DNA of 64,000 nucleotides from Funiculus sociatus GB2-C1 (GTDB lineage Bacteria; Cyanobacteriota; Cyanobacteriia; Cyanobacteriales; FACHB-T130), in assembly GCF_039962115.1 (NCBI RefSeq), contig NZ_JAMPKJ010000020.1, positions 25,904 to 89,903 on the forward strand, written 5' to 3'. Below, one piece after another: positions 8,806-17,513 of this stretch (position 1 is its first letter; the number at the start of each line of letters is the position of its first letter). Both the position numbers and the translations under genes were made by a program. The notes beneath the pieces are model-generated. The model did not search any database. It saw only the letters and a list, made by a program, of their open reading frames with translations, and was not told where the DNA came from.

Positions 8806-10425
8806 TTACCAAAACCCTCGTTTCCCACTCGGTAGCACTGTTGCCCAATTCGTCTTCGCCTGCGCCAGCTGCTCCTCAGTAATTTTTGCCCCGGTGAGAT
8901 TAGCACCGCATAGATTCGCCCCTCGGAGATTAGCATGGTTCAGATAAGCAAAGCTCAAATCTGCGCCGCGCAGGTCAGCTCCTTCCAAATTAGCAGTGCT
9001 AAAGTAAGCCCTGCCCAAATTTGCCTCCTTCAGAATTGCCCCAGTTAAACTCGCCCTACCAAAATCAGCATTAGACAGGTCAGCTCCCTGAAGGTTGGTT
9101 TTATTCAATTTTGCCTGATGAAAAATTGCTCCCGATAGATTGACCCGCTGAAGATTAAGCAAGCTCAAATCTTGCGAAGCAAAGTCTCTTCTACCTTTTG
9201 TGTAGTAATTTAGTACGCTGACTGCATCCAACTTCGCCGGAAGTTTCCCCTTAGAACCAGCAGTAGCATCGCTGTTTTTCAGCGTAGTCGTATAACCAGT
9301 ACCAGGCAAAGCCCGACTATGAATACCGCCCCCCGTTTGCGGGTCATTCGCTTCTAACCTGGCTCGACGCGCTTTAATTGCCATAGCCAGACGTTCTGAG
9401 GTTGACGTACCAGCCGAAGGGGATGAGGAGTAAGTCGGAGAGCTTAAGTCTCCGGTGTTCAAGCGGCCGCCTGGTTGTCGCTGCGGGGTAGCTTTACCTG
9501 TTGTCAAGCCTTGAGCCAAAGTGTCGAGATAAGGTTCAAGGTCAAGCGCTCTCAAGACTTCTTCAGCAGACTGATAGCGATGACGAACTGAAACCTCCAG
9601 CATTTTCTTGAGGACATCGGTGAAATGAGGGCTGATATGAACGTGCTTTTGCCAGAGCATTTCGCCCGTTGTCGGATTGTAGTCTAAGTCTTTTGGCGAT
9701 TTTCCGGTCAGCAGATAAATGCAGGTGACACCCAAAGCATACAAATCGCTGGCATAAACTGGGCGCATCGCCATCTGTTCTGGTGGGGCAAATCCAGGTG
9801 TGCCAATTGCGTAAGCTGTTAAAGCTGTTTGCTCAGAACTGCTTGCTGCCTGGTTGACCTGGTTTTTCACCGCTCCAAAGTCAATTAGAACCAGTTTGCG
9901 GTCTTGTTCGCGGCGAATCAAGTTAGCTGGTTTGATGTCTCGGTGAATTACCTGCTGGCTATGGATATATTGCATCACAGGCAGGATTTCGCTCAAGAAT
10001 TGCTTGACCCCAGCTTCGCTCAAGGGGCCAGATCCTTTCACTTCCTGCTGTAGAGTTAAGCCGCTAATATACTCCTGTACCAGATAAAACTGCTGATTGT
10101 CTTCAAAGTAGTCCAATAGGCGAGGTACCTGGGGATGATTGCCAATCTTTCCCAGGGTTCGTGCCTCTCTTTCAAATAGCTCGCGTGCCATTTGTAAGAC
10201 TTGGGCTACGGTAGTTGCTGGTCTCAGTTGCTTGATGACGCAACTTGGCTCACCAGGCAGAGACTCATCATGAGCTAAGAAGGTAGCTCCAAAGCCTCCT
10301 TGCCCTAGGGCGTCCAGCACTCGATAGCGCTTTCTAAGCAGGAGTTTGGAACCACACGCCCGACAGATTTCGGCGTGTTTGATGTTTTGAGGACTAGGAC
10401 AAGCGGGATTAAGGCAGTAGCTCAT
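8806..10425 (-). CDS. Serine/threonine protein kinase with N-terminal Cys motif and C-terminal pentapeptide repeats (SpkB-like)
   Basis: 539 residues. The N-terminus has four cysteines (C4, C9, C21, C24; CX4C-X11-CX2C), a probable zinc- or redox-sensing motif. The kinase domain follows at about 34-300: glycine loop GQGGFG at 41-46, the ATP lysine K65, the catalytic loop H161-R162-D163 (HRDIKPAN), the DFG aspartate D182, and GTPGFAPPEQ in the activation segment, so it should be active. A low-complexity Ser/Thr/Pro linker (about 300-400) leads to about 16 pentapeptide repeats (A[DN]LXX) near residues 420-520. The same architecture is seen in Synechocystis SpkB, linked to oxidative stress. No transmembrane helix. 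Substrates are not shown by the context. Confidence 0.9.
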   Translation of the reverse strand: MSYCLNPACPSPQNIKHAEICRACGSKLLLRKRYRVLDALGQGGFGATFLAHDESLPGEPSCVIKQLRPATTVAQVLQMARELFEREARTLGKIGNHPQVPRLLDYFEDNQQFYLVQEYISGLTLQQEVKGSGPLSEAGVKQFLSEILPVMQYIHSQQVIHRDIKPANLIRREQDRKLVLIDFGAVKNQVNQAASSSEQTALTAYAIGTPGFAPPEQMAMRPVYASDLYALGVTCIYLLTGKSPKDLDYNPTTGEMLWQKHVHISPHFTDVLKKMLEVSVRHRYQSAEEVLRALDLEPYLDTLAQGLTTGKATPQRQPGGRLNTGDLSSPTYSSSPSAGTSTSERLAMAIKARRARLEANDPQTGGGIHSRALPGTGYTTTLKNSDATAGSKGKLPAKLDAVSVLNYYTKGRRDFASQDLSLLNLQRVNLSGAIFHQAKLNKTNLQGADLSNADFGRASLTGAILKEANLGRAYFSTANLEGADLRGADLSFAYLNHANLRGANLCGANLTGAKITEEQLAQAKTNWATVLPSGKRGFW

Positions 10426-10830
10426 TCAGACTCACCGGGATGCTGCAACCGGATATTGCTACCCTAACTTAAATTATCCAGGCATTAAAGGACAATAAGA
10501 ATGTTGATTATACGGACAATTCTTTAAAGAGTGCCTGAAGATGGTTTATCTTCCTATAAAGAATTTGCTAAGCGGGGGTAGCTGCTTTCTTTCAGGATGT
10601 TTTTCCATCATTGCAGAAGAGGAGGTATAAAAATGTAATCAAACCAACGGGCTAATAAAGGTTAGGGTGCATGGCAACAAGAACTGTTTCCATTTCTTTG
10701 ATAGCACATCCGGAAGCACTCTTAGGTGAATGGTTTTACCCTTCAAACTGAATCAAGATAAGGGAATGAGGGTAGTTATAGGGTTGAGCGGTAAAATGAT
10801 CGGGGTGAACTAGGTAAAAACATAGAGTAA
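10426..10830. other. Divergent intergenic region between kinase gene and pheT
   Basis: 405 bases with no supported gene. It should hold the promoters of the kinase gene (leftward) and pheT (rightward). A good ribosome-binding string (GAGGAGG, about 10620) is followed by ATG and an immediate stop, so it starts no usable frame. I see no riboswitch or strong hairpin. Confidence 0.5.
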
Positions 10831-13389
10831 ATGCGTATCTCTCTCAACTGGCTGCGAGAATTAGTTGATTTGACGATGACCCCAACCCAGTTGGCGGACA
10901 CGCTGACTATGGCTGGGTTCGAGGTGGAAGAGATTGAAGACCGCCGGACTTGGGCTGATGGGGTGGTGGTGGGGAAAATTGTGGAGATTCAACCCCACCC
11001 GAATGCGGATAAGCTCCGGGTCTGTACTGTGGATGTGGGGGCAGCGTCTCCTTTGAATATTGTCTGCGGGGCATCGAATGCGCGGGCTGATATTTATGTG
11101 CCTGTGGCAACTGTAGGAACTTATTTGCCTGCTGTTGAGTTGAAGATTAAACCGGCAAAACTCCGGGGTGTACCTTCTGCTGGGATGATCTGCTCTTTGG
11201 CTGAGTTGGGTTTGGCGAAGGAATCGGCTGGAATTCATATTTTTGAGCTGGAGAATCCGCAGTTGGGTAGCGATGCGCGATCGCTTCTCGGTTTAGATGA
11301 TGTAATTTTAGACTTGACTTCTACGGCGAATCGTGCTGATGCTCTGAGTATGGTGGGCGTGGCGCGGGAGGTGGCGGCGCTGACTGGTGCAACTCTCCGA
11401 CTACCAGAAGTTGGCTCTGTATCTATCCCAGAGGGAAGTGCAGGTCTAAGTGTGCGAATTTCAGAGCGGCAAGCTTGCCCCGCCTATATTGGGACTGTAA
11501 TTGAAAAGGTAAAAATTGCGCCTTCTCCGGCGTGGTTGCAGCAGCGATTACAAGCGGCTGGGGTGCGCCCGATTAACAATGTGGTGGATGTTACTAACTA
11601 CATTTTGCTGGAATGGGGTCAGCCGCTACACGCATTTGATCGCGATCGCTTACAACAGATTGCAGGGGGCAACACCCTGACTATCGGCGTGCGCTTTGCC
11701 AATGGGGGGGAATCCCTGAAAACGCTGGATGGGCAAACTCGCACCTTGCAACCCCAAAATCTACTGATTACTGCCAATGACAAACCTGTGGCTTTGGCGG
11801 GGGTGATGGGCGGTGAGGAAACAGAAGTTTATCAGGGTACTGAGAATTTAGTTTTAGAAGCGGCTTTGTTTGACCCGGTAGCAATTCGACGATCTGCTCG
11901 CAGCCAGAATTTAAGGACGGAGGCCTCTGGACGCTACGAACGGGGGGTGAATCAAGCAGAATTGGCGGTGGCTTGTCAGAGGGCGATCGCGCTTTTGACT
12001 CAGTTCGCTAGTGGCACCCCTGTGGCTCAGGAAGTTGCGGACACTCGTCCTGACCCTTCAGCTTGGATGCGTTCGATTGAGCTGCGTCTTGACCGGATAA
12101 ACCAGGTTCTAGGGCCTGTAGAGTTGGGAGATGCTACTGGTGAAATTCAACCGGAAGATGTGCAGCGGATCTTGACTGCGCTGGGATGTGACGTATCGCT
12201 GGGGACTGGGGACTGGGGACTGGGGACTGGGGACAAGGGACTGGGGACAAGGGACTGGGGACAAGGGAGTTCCAATTCCCAATCCCCAATCCCCAATTCC
12301 CAATCCCCAATTCCCAATTCCCAATCCCCGGTATGGATGGTAAAAGTGCCACCCTATCGTTACCGAGACTTAGAGCGGGAAATTGACTTGATTGAAGAAA
12401 TCGCCCGTCTTTACGGCTACGATAATTTCTGCGACACTCTGCCAGATAAAACTGAACCTGGGTATCTTTCCTCCGACCAAATGCTGACGCGCAAGCTGAG
12501 GGAAGCTTTGCGGGGAGCAGGATTGACAGAAGTAATGCACTACTCTTACTCGGTGGCGAAGACGGAGGACGATCGCGAGGTAGCGATCGCTAATCCGATG
12601 TTCGCAGAATACTCATCGCTGCGAACTGAATTGGTATCTGCCTTAATTAATGCTTTCCAGTACAATTTGGAGCAAGGCAACGGTTCCTTGAACGCCTTTG
12701 AAATAGGTCGGGTATTCTGGCGGGAAGAGGACGGACTAATAGAAGCTGACTCGGTGGCGGGAATTATTGGCGGCGACCCCACTCAAGGTACTTGGACGCG
12801 GGGAGGCGCATTACAACCGATGACTTGGTTTGAAGCCAAGGGAGTGCTGGAAAGTTTGTTTGCACGGCTGGGAATGCCTGTAGAATATCAACCAGACCGA
12901 CGCGATCCGCGCCTGCATCCGGGACGCACAGCTTCTTTGTGGTTGCAGGGTGATCGTTTGGGTACGTTTGGGCAACTGCATCCCCAGATGAGGCAACAGC
13001 GGGGTTTGCCGGATGCTGTCTACGTTTTTGAGATGGATTTGGATGTGGTCTTAGACTATCTGGATCGGGATGAAAACCTGATACCTGTGTTCAAACCTTT
13101 CTCGACTTTCCCCGGTGCTAACCGGGATTTGGCTTTATTTGCCTCGACTAAAATTTCTGTAGCGGAAATTAAACGAGCGATCGCGTCTGCTGGCGGTGCT
13201 TTACTAGAATCGGTGGAATTGTTTGATGAATATCGTGGTCAAAATGTCCCAGAGGGACAGCGAAGTTTGGCCTTGCGGTTAGTTTACCGCGCCAGCGATC
13301 GCACTCTCACCGATGAAGATGTCGAACCAGTACATCAAAAAATCCGAGAAGCACTCGTCGATAAATTTAGTGTCAGTCTGAGAAGTTAA
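10831..13389 (+). CDS. pheT: Phenylalanine--tRNA ligase beta subunit, with in-frame repeat insertion
   Basis: 852 residues, about 40 more than usual. Domains in order: N-terminal part, the EMAP-like tRNA-binding domain (about 40-150, [19 protein letters not shown]), the B3/B4 editing region (about 200-390), B5, the catalytic-like fold, and a C-terminal ferredoxin-like anticodon-binding domain (about 760-852, [16 protein letters not shown]). With PheS it charges tRNA-Phe. Residues about 457-500 (12199-12331) are a low-complexity block rich in G/D/W then S/P/N. It is encoded by heptameric repeats, GGGGACT units followed by CCCAATT/C units, and sits between LGCDVSLG and [13 protein letters not shown], two halves of the normal B5 region. 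The frame is kept, so the gene is probably functional. pheS is not in the window. Confidence 0.95.
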   Translation: MRISLNWLRELVDLTMTPTQLADTLTMAGFEVEEIEDRRTWADGVVVGKIVEIQPHPNADKLRVCTVDVGAASPLNIVCGASNARADIYVPVATVGTYLPAVELKIKPAKLRGVPSAGMICSLAELGLAKESAGIHIFELENPQLGSDARSLLGLDDVILDLTSTANRADALSMVGVAREVAALTGATLRLPEVGSVSIPEGSAGLSVRISERQACPAYIGTVIEKVKIAPSPAWLQQRLQAAGVRPINNVVDVTNYILLEWGQPLHAFDRDRLQQIAGGNTLTIGVRFANGGESLKTLDGQTRTLQPQNLLITANDKPVALAGVMGGEETEVYQGTENLVLEAALFDPVAIRRSARSQNLRTEASGRYERGVNQAELAVACQRAIALLTQFASGTPVAQEVADTRPDPSAWMRSIELRLDRINQVLGPVELGDATGEIQPEDVQRILTALGCDVSLGTGDWGLGTGDKGLGTRDWGQGSSNSQSPIPNSQSPIPNSQSPVWMVKVPPYRYRDLEREIDLIEEIARLYGYDNFCDTLPDKTEPGYLSSDQMLTRKLREALRGAGLTEVMHYSYSVAKTEDDREVAIANPMFAEYSSLRTELVSALINAFQYNLEQGNGSLNAFEIGRVFWREEDGLIEADSVAGIIGGDPTQGTWTRGGALQPMTWFEAKGVLESLFARLGMPVEYQPDRRDPRLHPGRTASLWLQGDRLGTFGQLHPQMRQQRGLPDAVYVFEMDLDVVLDYLDRDENLIPVFKPFSTFPGANRDLALFASTKISVAEIKRAIASAGGALLESVELFDEYRGQNVPEGQRSLALRLVYRASDRTLTDEDVEPVHQKIREALVDKFSVSLRS
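12199..12331. repeat. STRR heptamer array inside pheT
   Basis: About 132 bases, a multiple of three. The left half is GGGGACT (and GGGACAA) heptamers, the right half CCCAATT/CCCAATC heptamers. The right half is the complement type of the GGGATTG repeats at 2633-2797. Because seven and three share no factor, the translated peptide repeats every seven residues and no stop arises in this frame. The G-rich and C-rich halves could also fold back on each other. Confidence 0.85.
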
Positions 13390-13394
13390 GTTTT

Positions 13395-13427
13395 GCTAAT
13401 GGCTAATTCTTTATATTAGCCATTAGC
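13395..13427 (+). terminator. Probable terminator of pheT
   Basis: A perfect 13-bp stem GCTAATGGCTAAT / ATTAGCCATTAGC with a 7-base loop (TCTTTAT) starts 6 bases after the pheT stop. It is AT-rich and lacks a clean U-run. Further partial copies of ATTAGCCATTAGC follow to 13456, so it is also a member of a small repeat family. Confidence 0.5.
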
Positions 13428-13456
13428 AATTAACAATTAGCCATTAGCAATTAGCC

Positions 13457-13726
13457 ATGACTAAATATGTGATGTGGGGAAATTATTGCGAGGATGTTTT
13501 AGAGAAGCGATCGCCTTATCGCCAAGCACATCTAGACGGTCTTGCCGCCCAAAAAGAATCCGGTGTTTTAATTACCATTGGCCCTACTAAGGATCTCACC
13601 AAAGTCTTTGGTATCTACGAAGCCGAAGACGAAGCCACCGTCCGCCAGTTAATCGAAGCCGATCCTTACTGGCAAAACGGCATTTGGACAGAATACGATG
13701 TCCGCGAATGGATTCAAGCCTTTTAA
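13457..13726 (+). CDS. YciI family protein
   Basis: 89 residues, a single compact YciI-like ferredoxin fold: KYVMWGNYCED, RQAHLDGL with the conserved His, GVLITIGPT, then the DPYWQNGIW block with the conserved Asp near residue 72. YciI proteins resemble muconolactone isomerase, and their reaction is mostly unknown. It lies 67 bases after pheT on the same strand, but the hairpin between them suggests separate transcription. Function not shown by the context. Confidence 0.85.
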   Translation: MTKYVMWGNYCEDVLEKRSPYRQAHLDGLAAQKESGVLITIGPTKDLTKVFGIYEAEDEATVRQLIEADPYWQNGIWTEYDVREWIQAF

Positions 13727-14080
13727 ATAATCTTTCGTTAGTGCGTTCACCCTTTTATGGTGGCGCTACGCGAACAAAGCCTGCTTTACGCAGGCTTTCA
13801 AGGTTTTAATCCACACAGGTGGACGAAATCTGTAGCCGCGAATTACATTCACAGGGGCTTTTTTCAATAAAGTTTTATTTAAACGCTGCAAGATTTTTGG
13901 GCAATTAATGTTATTTAACCCAAATACACAATTATTTCCAAAACTGAATCCTTATACCATAGCTTTACAATTTTTGAACACTGCCTTAAGGCAGATATAC
14001 AAAAAAGGACACAACTCGTTAAATTTAAAAAACGTCTATCGAAAGGCTAGACTCTTACTCTTACAGTACCACTAAAATTT
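13727..14080. other. Intergenic region with REP-like repeat, upstream of amylase gene
   Basis: The left part (13755-13865) is a REP-like repeat, listed separately. The right part (about 13866-14080) is AT-rich and should hold the promoter of the amylase gene. No coding frame is supported. Confidence 0.5.
13755..13865. repeat. REP-like hairpin repeat, copy A
   Basis: Contains AAGCCTGC TTTAC GCAGGCTT (a 7-bp GC-rich stem plus flanks) and a GTAGCCGCGA tail. The same building blocks, a GC-rich hairpin followed by TGTGTAGCCGCG-type ends, recur at about 28513-28602, 43992-44107 and 47080-47140. Confidence 0.65.
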
Positions 14081-16009
14081 ATGGTATCAACTCCTCCATC
14101 TCAAGCTTCATCAAGTCAATATGAAGTTACCGATCCAAAAGCAGAAGTTGAAGTTATAGTCTCCGAAACTAAACCAGACAGCGAAATAGATTTAGAATTT
14201 CTTTATACCAGAGATATTGAATTTCGCCAAGAAACCATTTACTTCATCGTTGTAGACCGCTTTTATGACGGTGATCCTGACAACAGCGAAGGCCCAAACC
14301 CAGAACTTTTCGACCCAGAAGCAAAGGATTGGGGAAAATATTGGGGTGGAGATTTACAAGGAATTATTGATAAACTCGATTATTTAAAAGATATGGGAGT
14401 TACAGCACTTTGGCTGACTCCCTTATTCGAGCAAGTTGAAGCATTATTTGTTGAACAAGCCGCAATTCATGGCTACTGGACAAAGGATTTTAAACGCATC
14501 AATCCTCGCTTTATTGGCAAAGATGAAGAACCTTCACTCAACAAAACCCAAGAAACTAGAAATACAACTTTTGATAAATTAGTTGCTGAATTACACGTCC
14601 GAAAAATGAAGCTGGTGCTGGATATTGTGTGTAACCACAGCAACCCAGATTTTAGCGGTAAGAAGGGGGAACTCTACGACGATGGAGTGAAAATAGCAGA
14701 TTTTAACGATGATAAAAATGGGTGGTATCACCACTATGGTGAAGTAAAAAATTGGGAAGATGAGTGGCAAGTTCAAAACTGCGAACTGTCTGGTTTAGCC
14801 ACCTTCAACGAAAATAATGTCGAGTACCGAAACTACATTAAATTAGCAATTAAACAATGGCTAGACCGGGGAGTTGATGCTTTGCGGGTAGATACCGTTA
14901 AGCATATGCCTATCTGGTTTTGGCAAGAATTTAACGCTGATATTGTAACCCACAAGCCGGATGTTTTCATTTTTGGCGAGTGGATTTTTAGCGATCCTCG
15001 AAGTGAGCTTTCGGTGGAATTTGCCAATGAGTCTGGGATGACAATTCTAGACTTTGGTCTTTGTTTAGCAATTCGAGCAGCTTTGGCGCAAGGCGCTGAA
15101 GGTGGATTTCACCTGATGCAGGATGTTCTAGATTTGGATCATCGCTATTACGGGGCGACTGAGTTGATTACATTTATTGATAATCACGATATGCCCCGAT
15201 TCCAGTCTTTGAATCCCAATCCAGAGATGCTCAGGGTAGCGATCGCTTTCATTATGACCTCTCGCGGCATTCCCTGCATCTACTACGGCACAGAACAGTA
15301 TCTTCACGACGATACAAACGGCGGTAATGACCCCTACAATCGCCCCATGATGACTCAGTGGGATACCAATTCACCCCTTTATCGAGATATCCGGTTACTA
15401 TCAGGTTTGCGACGACTGAATCCGGCGGTATCTATGGGAAGCCAGTGGCAAAAATATCTGACACCTGATGTTTATTGTTACGTTCGTCGTTACCGAGATT
15501 CGATACTTTTTGTGGCGATGAATCGTGGTGAAGCTGTTAAGCTGGAATCAGTTGATACAGAGTTACCAGAAGGAGAACATACCGATATTTTGTCGCGGCG
15601 CAAATTTGAAGTTAAAGACGGAAAGTTACAAAACTTAGAACTAGAAGCACAGGATGTAATTGTCATCAGTCACGTTGGGGAACGTATCAAAGGGCAAACC
15701 ATTGTGCGGGTACAACTCAATGCTGTAGAAACACAGCCTGGAGAAACTGTTGTGGTAATGGGAGATTGTCCGGAGTTAGGTAATTGGGATATATCCAAAG
15801 CTTACCCCCTGGAATACATCAACACTAACACTTGGTTTGGGGAAATTCCCTTTAACGAAAGTGCTGGAAAGTTGATTACTTATAAATACGCGCTGTGGCG
15901 TGAAGGGCAGTCACCATTACGCGAAAATAACGTCGGTCGTCGTTGGGTTATTGCCAACGAAGGGACGGTAAAATGGCGCGATAAATGGGCGACAGGACGC
16001 GAGTCTTAA
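14081..16009 (+). CDS. GH13 alpha-amylase family protein with C-terminal CBM20 starch-binding domain
   Basis: 642 residues. The GH13 barrel (about residues 48-480) has all four conserved regions: DIVCNHSNP (I), ALRVDTVKH (II, nucleophile D271), FGEW (III, acid/base E300) and FIDNHD (IV, D370). A GH13 C-domain follows. Residues about 545-635 form a CBM20-like domain (VRVQLNA..T..GETVVVMGDCPELGNWD..AYPLEY..WFGEIPF), which binds alpha-glucan. There is no signal peptide; the first 45 residues are Ser/Glu-rich and polar, so the enzyme is probably cytosolic and acts on glycogen or maltodextrins. It lies next to, and faces, the trehalose cluster. Exact specificity (amylase, cyclodextrin-type or debranching) cannot be read from the sequence. 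Confidence 0.9.
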   Translation: MVSTPPSQASSSQYEVTDPKAEVEVIVSETKPDSEIDLEFLYTRDIEFRQETIYFIVVDRFYDGDPDNSEGPNPELFDPEAKDWGKYWGGDLQGIIDKLDYLKDMGVTALWLTPLFEQVEALFVEQAAIHGYWTKDFKRINPRFIGKDEEPSLNKTQETRNTTFDKLVAELHVRKMKLVLDIVCNHSNPDFSGKKGELYDDGVKIADFNDDKNGWYHHYGEVKNWEDEWQVQNCELSGLATFNENNVEYRNYIKLAIKQWLDRGVDALRVDTVKHMPIWFWQEFNADIVTHKPDVFIFGEWIFSDPRSELSVEFANESGMTILDFGLCLAIRAALAQGAEGGFHLMQDVLDLDHRYYGATELITFIDNHDMPRFQSLNPNPEMLRVAIAFIMTSRGIPCIYYGTEQYLHDDTNGGNDPYNRPMMTQWDTNSPLYRDIRLLSGLRRLNPAVSMGSQWQKYLTPDVYCYVRRYRDSILFVAMNRGEAVKLESVDTELPEGEHTDILSRRKFEVKDGKLQNLELEAQDVIVISHVGERIKGQTIVRVQLNAVETQPGETVVVMGDCPELGNWDISKAYPLEYINTNTWFGEIPFNESAGKLITYKYALWREGQSPLRENNVGRRWVIANEGTVKWRDKWATGRES

Positions 16010-16089
16010 AAAGGTAAAGAGTAAGAGGCAAAAAGGCCAAAACAAAGAAACAAAGATACATTTGCTGCCTAGACCGATTACCTTAGCAT

Positions 16090-16170
16090 ACCTTTTCTCG
16101 TTCTCATGCTGTGGTCTGGGAACGCATGAATAAAGCTCTGTCTCTCGTTTCCAATCCAAACAGATTTCAG
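16090..16170. repeat. Dispersed repeat of the CGTTCCCAG / GGGAACG type
   Basis: The stretch with CGTTCTCATGCTGTGGTCTGGGAACG is a degenerate member of the family seen more clearly at 23777-23852 and 49435-49470. Confidence 0.4.
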
Positions 16171-16173
16171 ATC

Positions 16174-16200
16174 AAGAGGAGGCTGGAGCCTCCTCTTTTA
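16174..16200 (+). terminator. Rho-independent terminator of the amylase gene
   Basis: An 11-bp perfect stem AAGAGGAGGCT / AGCCTCCTCTT with a 2-base loop, followed by TTTATT. It lies 165 bases downstream of the amylase stop and upstream of a convergent gene. Confidence 0.75.
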
Positions 16201-16260
16201 TTCCCAGCACTTGGAATGAGAGAGAAAGTAGAATAAAACCCTATTCCCTCAGCCTTAGCA

Positions 16261-17019
16261 TCAAAGCTTAACAGCTTGGCCGATATAGCATACAGAAGTG
16301 TCATCGTTAATTTGGATGTGAAATAACTCTGTCGTGTCGCCATTTCTGCGATTATTTAACCCTTTAAATACCATATCCCTAAGTGTTTTAAAATTAGTGC
16401 CGTCAGTCAGATCAAACCCTTTAATTGCAATATTTTTGAAGCCAGTTGTTTCCATTAACCCAATCAATTCATCGGGTTTAATAAATTTATTCCAGTCGTG
16501 AAGCCCTCGCGGTATTTGCTTTAAAATATCCTCCAAAAGCCAAATCATTATCACTTTTGACTTAAAAGTTCTGTTGATTGTATCAAATAAAAACATTCCA
16601 TTTTTCTTTAATACTCTGTAAGCTTCTGAGATAACTTTTTCCAAATCGGCGATATGCTCTAAAACATCAAAACACACAACGGCATCAAATGTATTTTCCT
16701 CATAAGGGAGGTCTTCAGCAGTTCCCCATTTGTAGTCAATTAGTAGGTCGCTCTTTTGGGCGTGTTCTTGTGCTGCTTTAATTGAGGTGAAAGATAAATC
16801 TATACCAGATACATTAGCTCCTCGCTTGGCTAGGAATTCGCAGGCTAATCCACCTCCGCAACCCACATCCAAAACTTTGAGCCCTTTCCAATTGGGGACA
16901 TAGCTATTAAAAAATTCAAACCTAGATTTGTTTAAATGGTCAGGCAGATATAATACCTCATCTTCCTTCCACCATTTATCAGCATTCAAGTTATAGTATT
17001 CCAAATCATTTTTAATCAT
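16261..17019 (-). CDS. UbiG-like class I SAM-dependent methyltransferase
   Basis: 252 residues. Rossmann-fold methyltransferase with motif I VLDVGCGGG at residues 49-57, a motif II-like FDAVVCFDVLEH, and the WKEDEVLYLPDHLNKSRFEFF start typical of UbiG-like 3-demethylubiquinone O-methyltransferases. Cyanobacteria make plastoquinone and phylloquinone, not ubiquinone, so the substrate is likely another phenol or quinone, or a specialised metabolite. The gene is in the same direction as treH but 494 bases downstream and beyond treH's terminator, so it is probably separate. Clear methyltransferase; substrate unknown. Confidence 0.8.
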   Translation of the reverse strand: MIKNDLEYYNLNADKWWKEDEVLYLPDHLNKSRFEFFNSYVPNWKGLKVLDVGCGGGLACEFLAKRGANVSGIDLSFTSIKAAQEHAQKSDLLIDYKWGTAEDLPYEENTFDAVVCFDVLEHIADLEKVISEAYRVLKKNGMFLFDTINRTFKSKVIMIWLLEDILKQIPRGLHDWNKFIKPDELIGLMETTGFKNIAIKGFDLTDGTNFKTLRDMVFKGLNNRRNGDTTELFHIQINDDTSVCYIGQAVKL

Positions 17020-17513
17020 GGTCTATCCCCTGTTCTAACTCAATTTCTCAATCTACAGCTCTAATCAAAGCGGTTAGCTGTAGATTGTTAATTGTTATGC
17101 TGATGAAAACGCGATCGCAAAGCGTTGCGTTTCCAGCACTGCCTTAACAAACACCTTGTTTATATAATTTCAAGTTAGCTACTAATGTTGGTGGCTTGCT
17201 TGTACCTGAAGACTTGATTTATTGTTAAATCAGTCGGTTACAAGTTATACACGCTGCTGGTAGTTAGTTTGTAAAGATAAAGACATACGCAGTGAAGGCA
17301 GGGTTGGTTAATGCAGAATAAGTATTTTTCTTAGTAATAAATAACTACCCTTTATAAAATTTTTTAGCTTCTTTACCTAATAGACAAAAGCTTTTCTCTA
17401 TCTTCAGAAACTCCCTTCAGGGAAAGGCGCGATCGCAGCTTTCTCAAAAAGGCAAACAAAAAACAACGCAGAGAAATATTTAACTCTGCGTCCCTTTGCG
17501 TACCAAGAGCGTT
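17020..17513. other. Intergenic region between treH and the UbiG-like gene
   Basis: 494 bases. It holds the treH terminator at its right end and should hold the promoter of the UbiG-like gene at its left end. No coding region is supported. Two HIP1-like GCGATCGC sites are present. Confidence 0.5.
17450..17491 (-). terminator. Rho-independent terminator of treH
   Basis: On the minus strand, an 8-bp perfect stem (ACGCAGAG / CTCTGCGT, loop AAATATTTAA on the plus strand) is followed by a T-rich run (TTGTTTTTTGTTT). It lies just downstream of the treH stop, so it ends the trehalose cluster. Confidence 0.8.

Noticed and set aside
10615..10640. Short gene after the GAGGAGG site near 10620
   Set aside because: The ATG is followed at once by a stop codon.
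12109..12352. Minus-strand frames of about 70 codons across the pheT repeat
   Set aside because: They are shadows generated by heptamer repeats within pheT.
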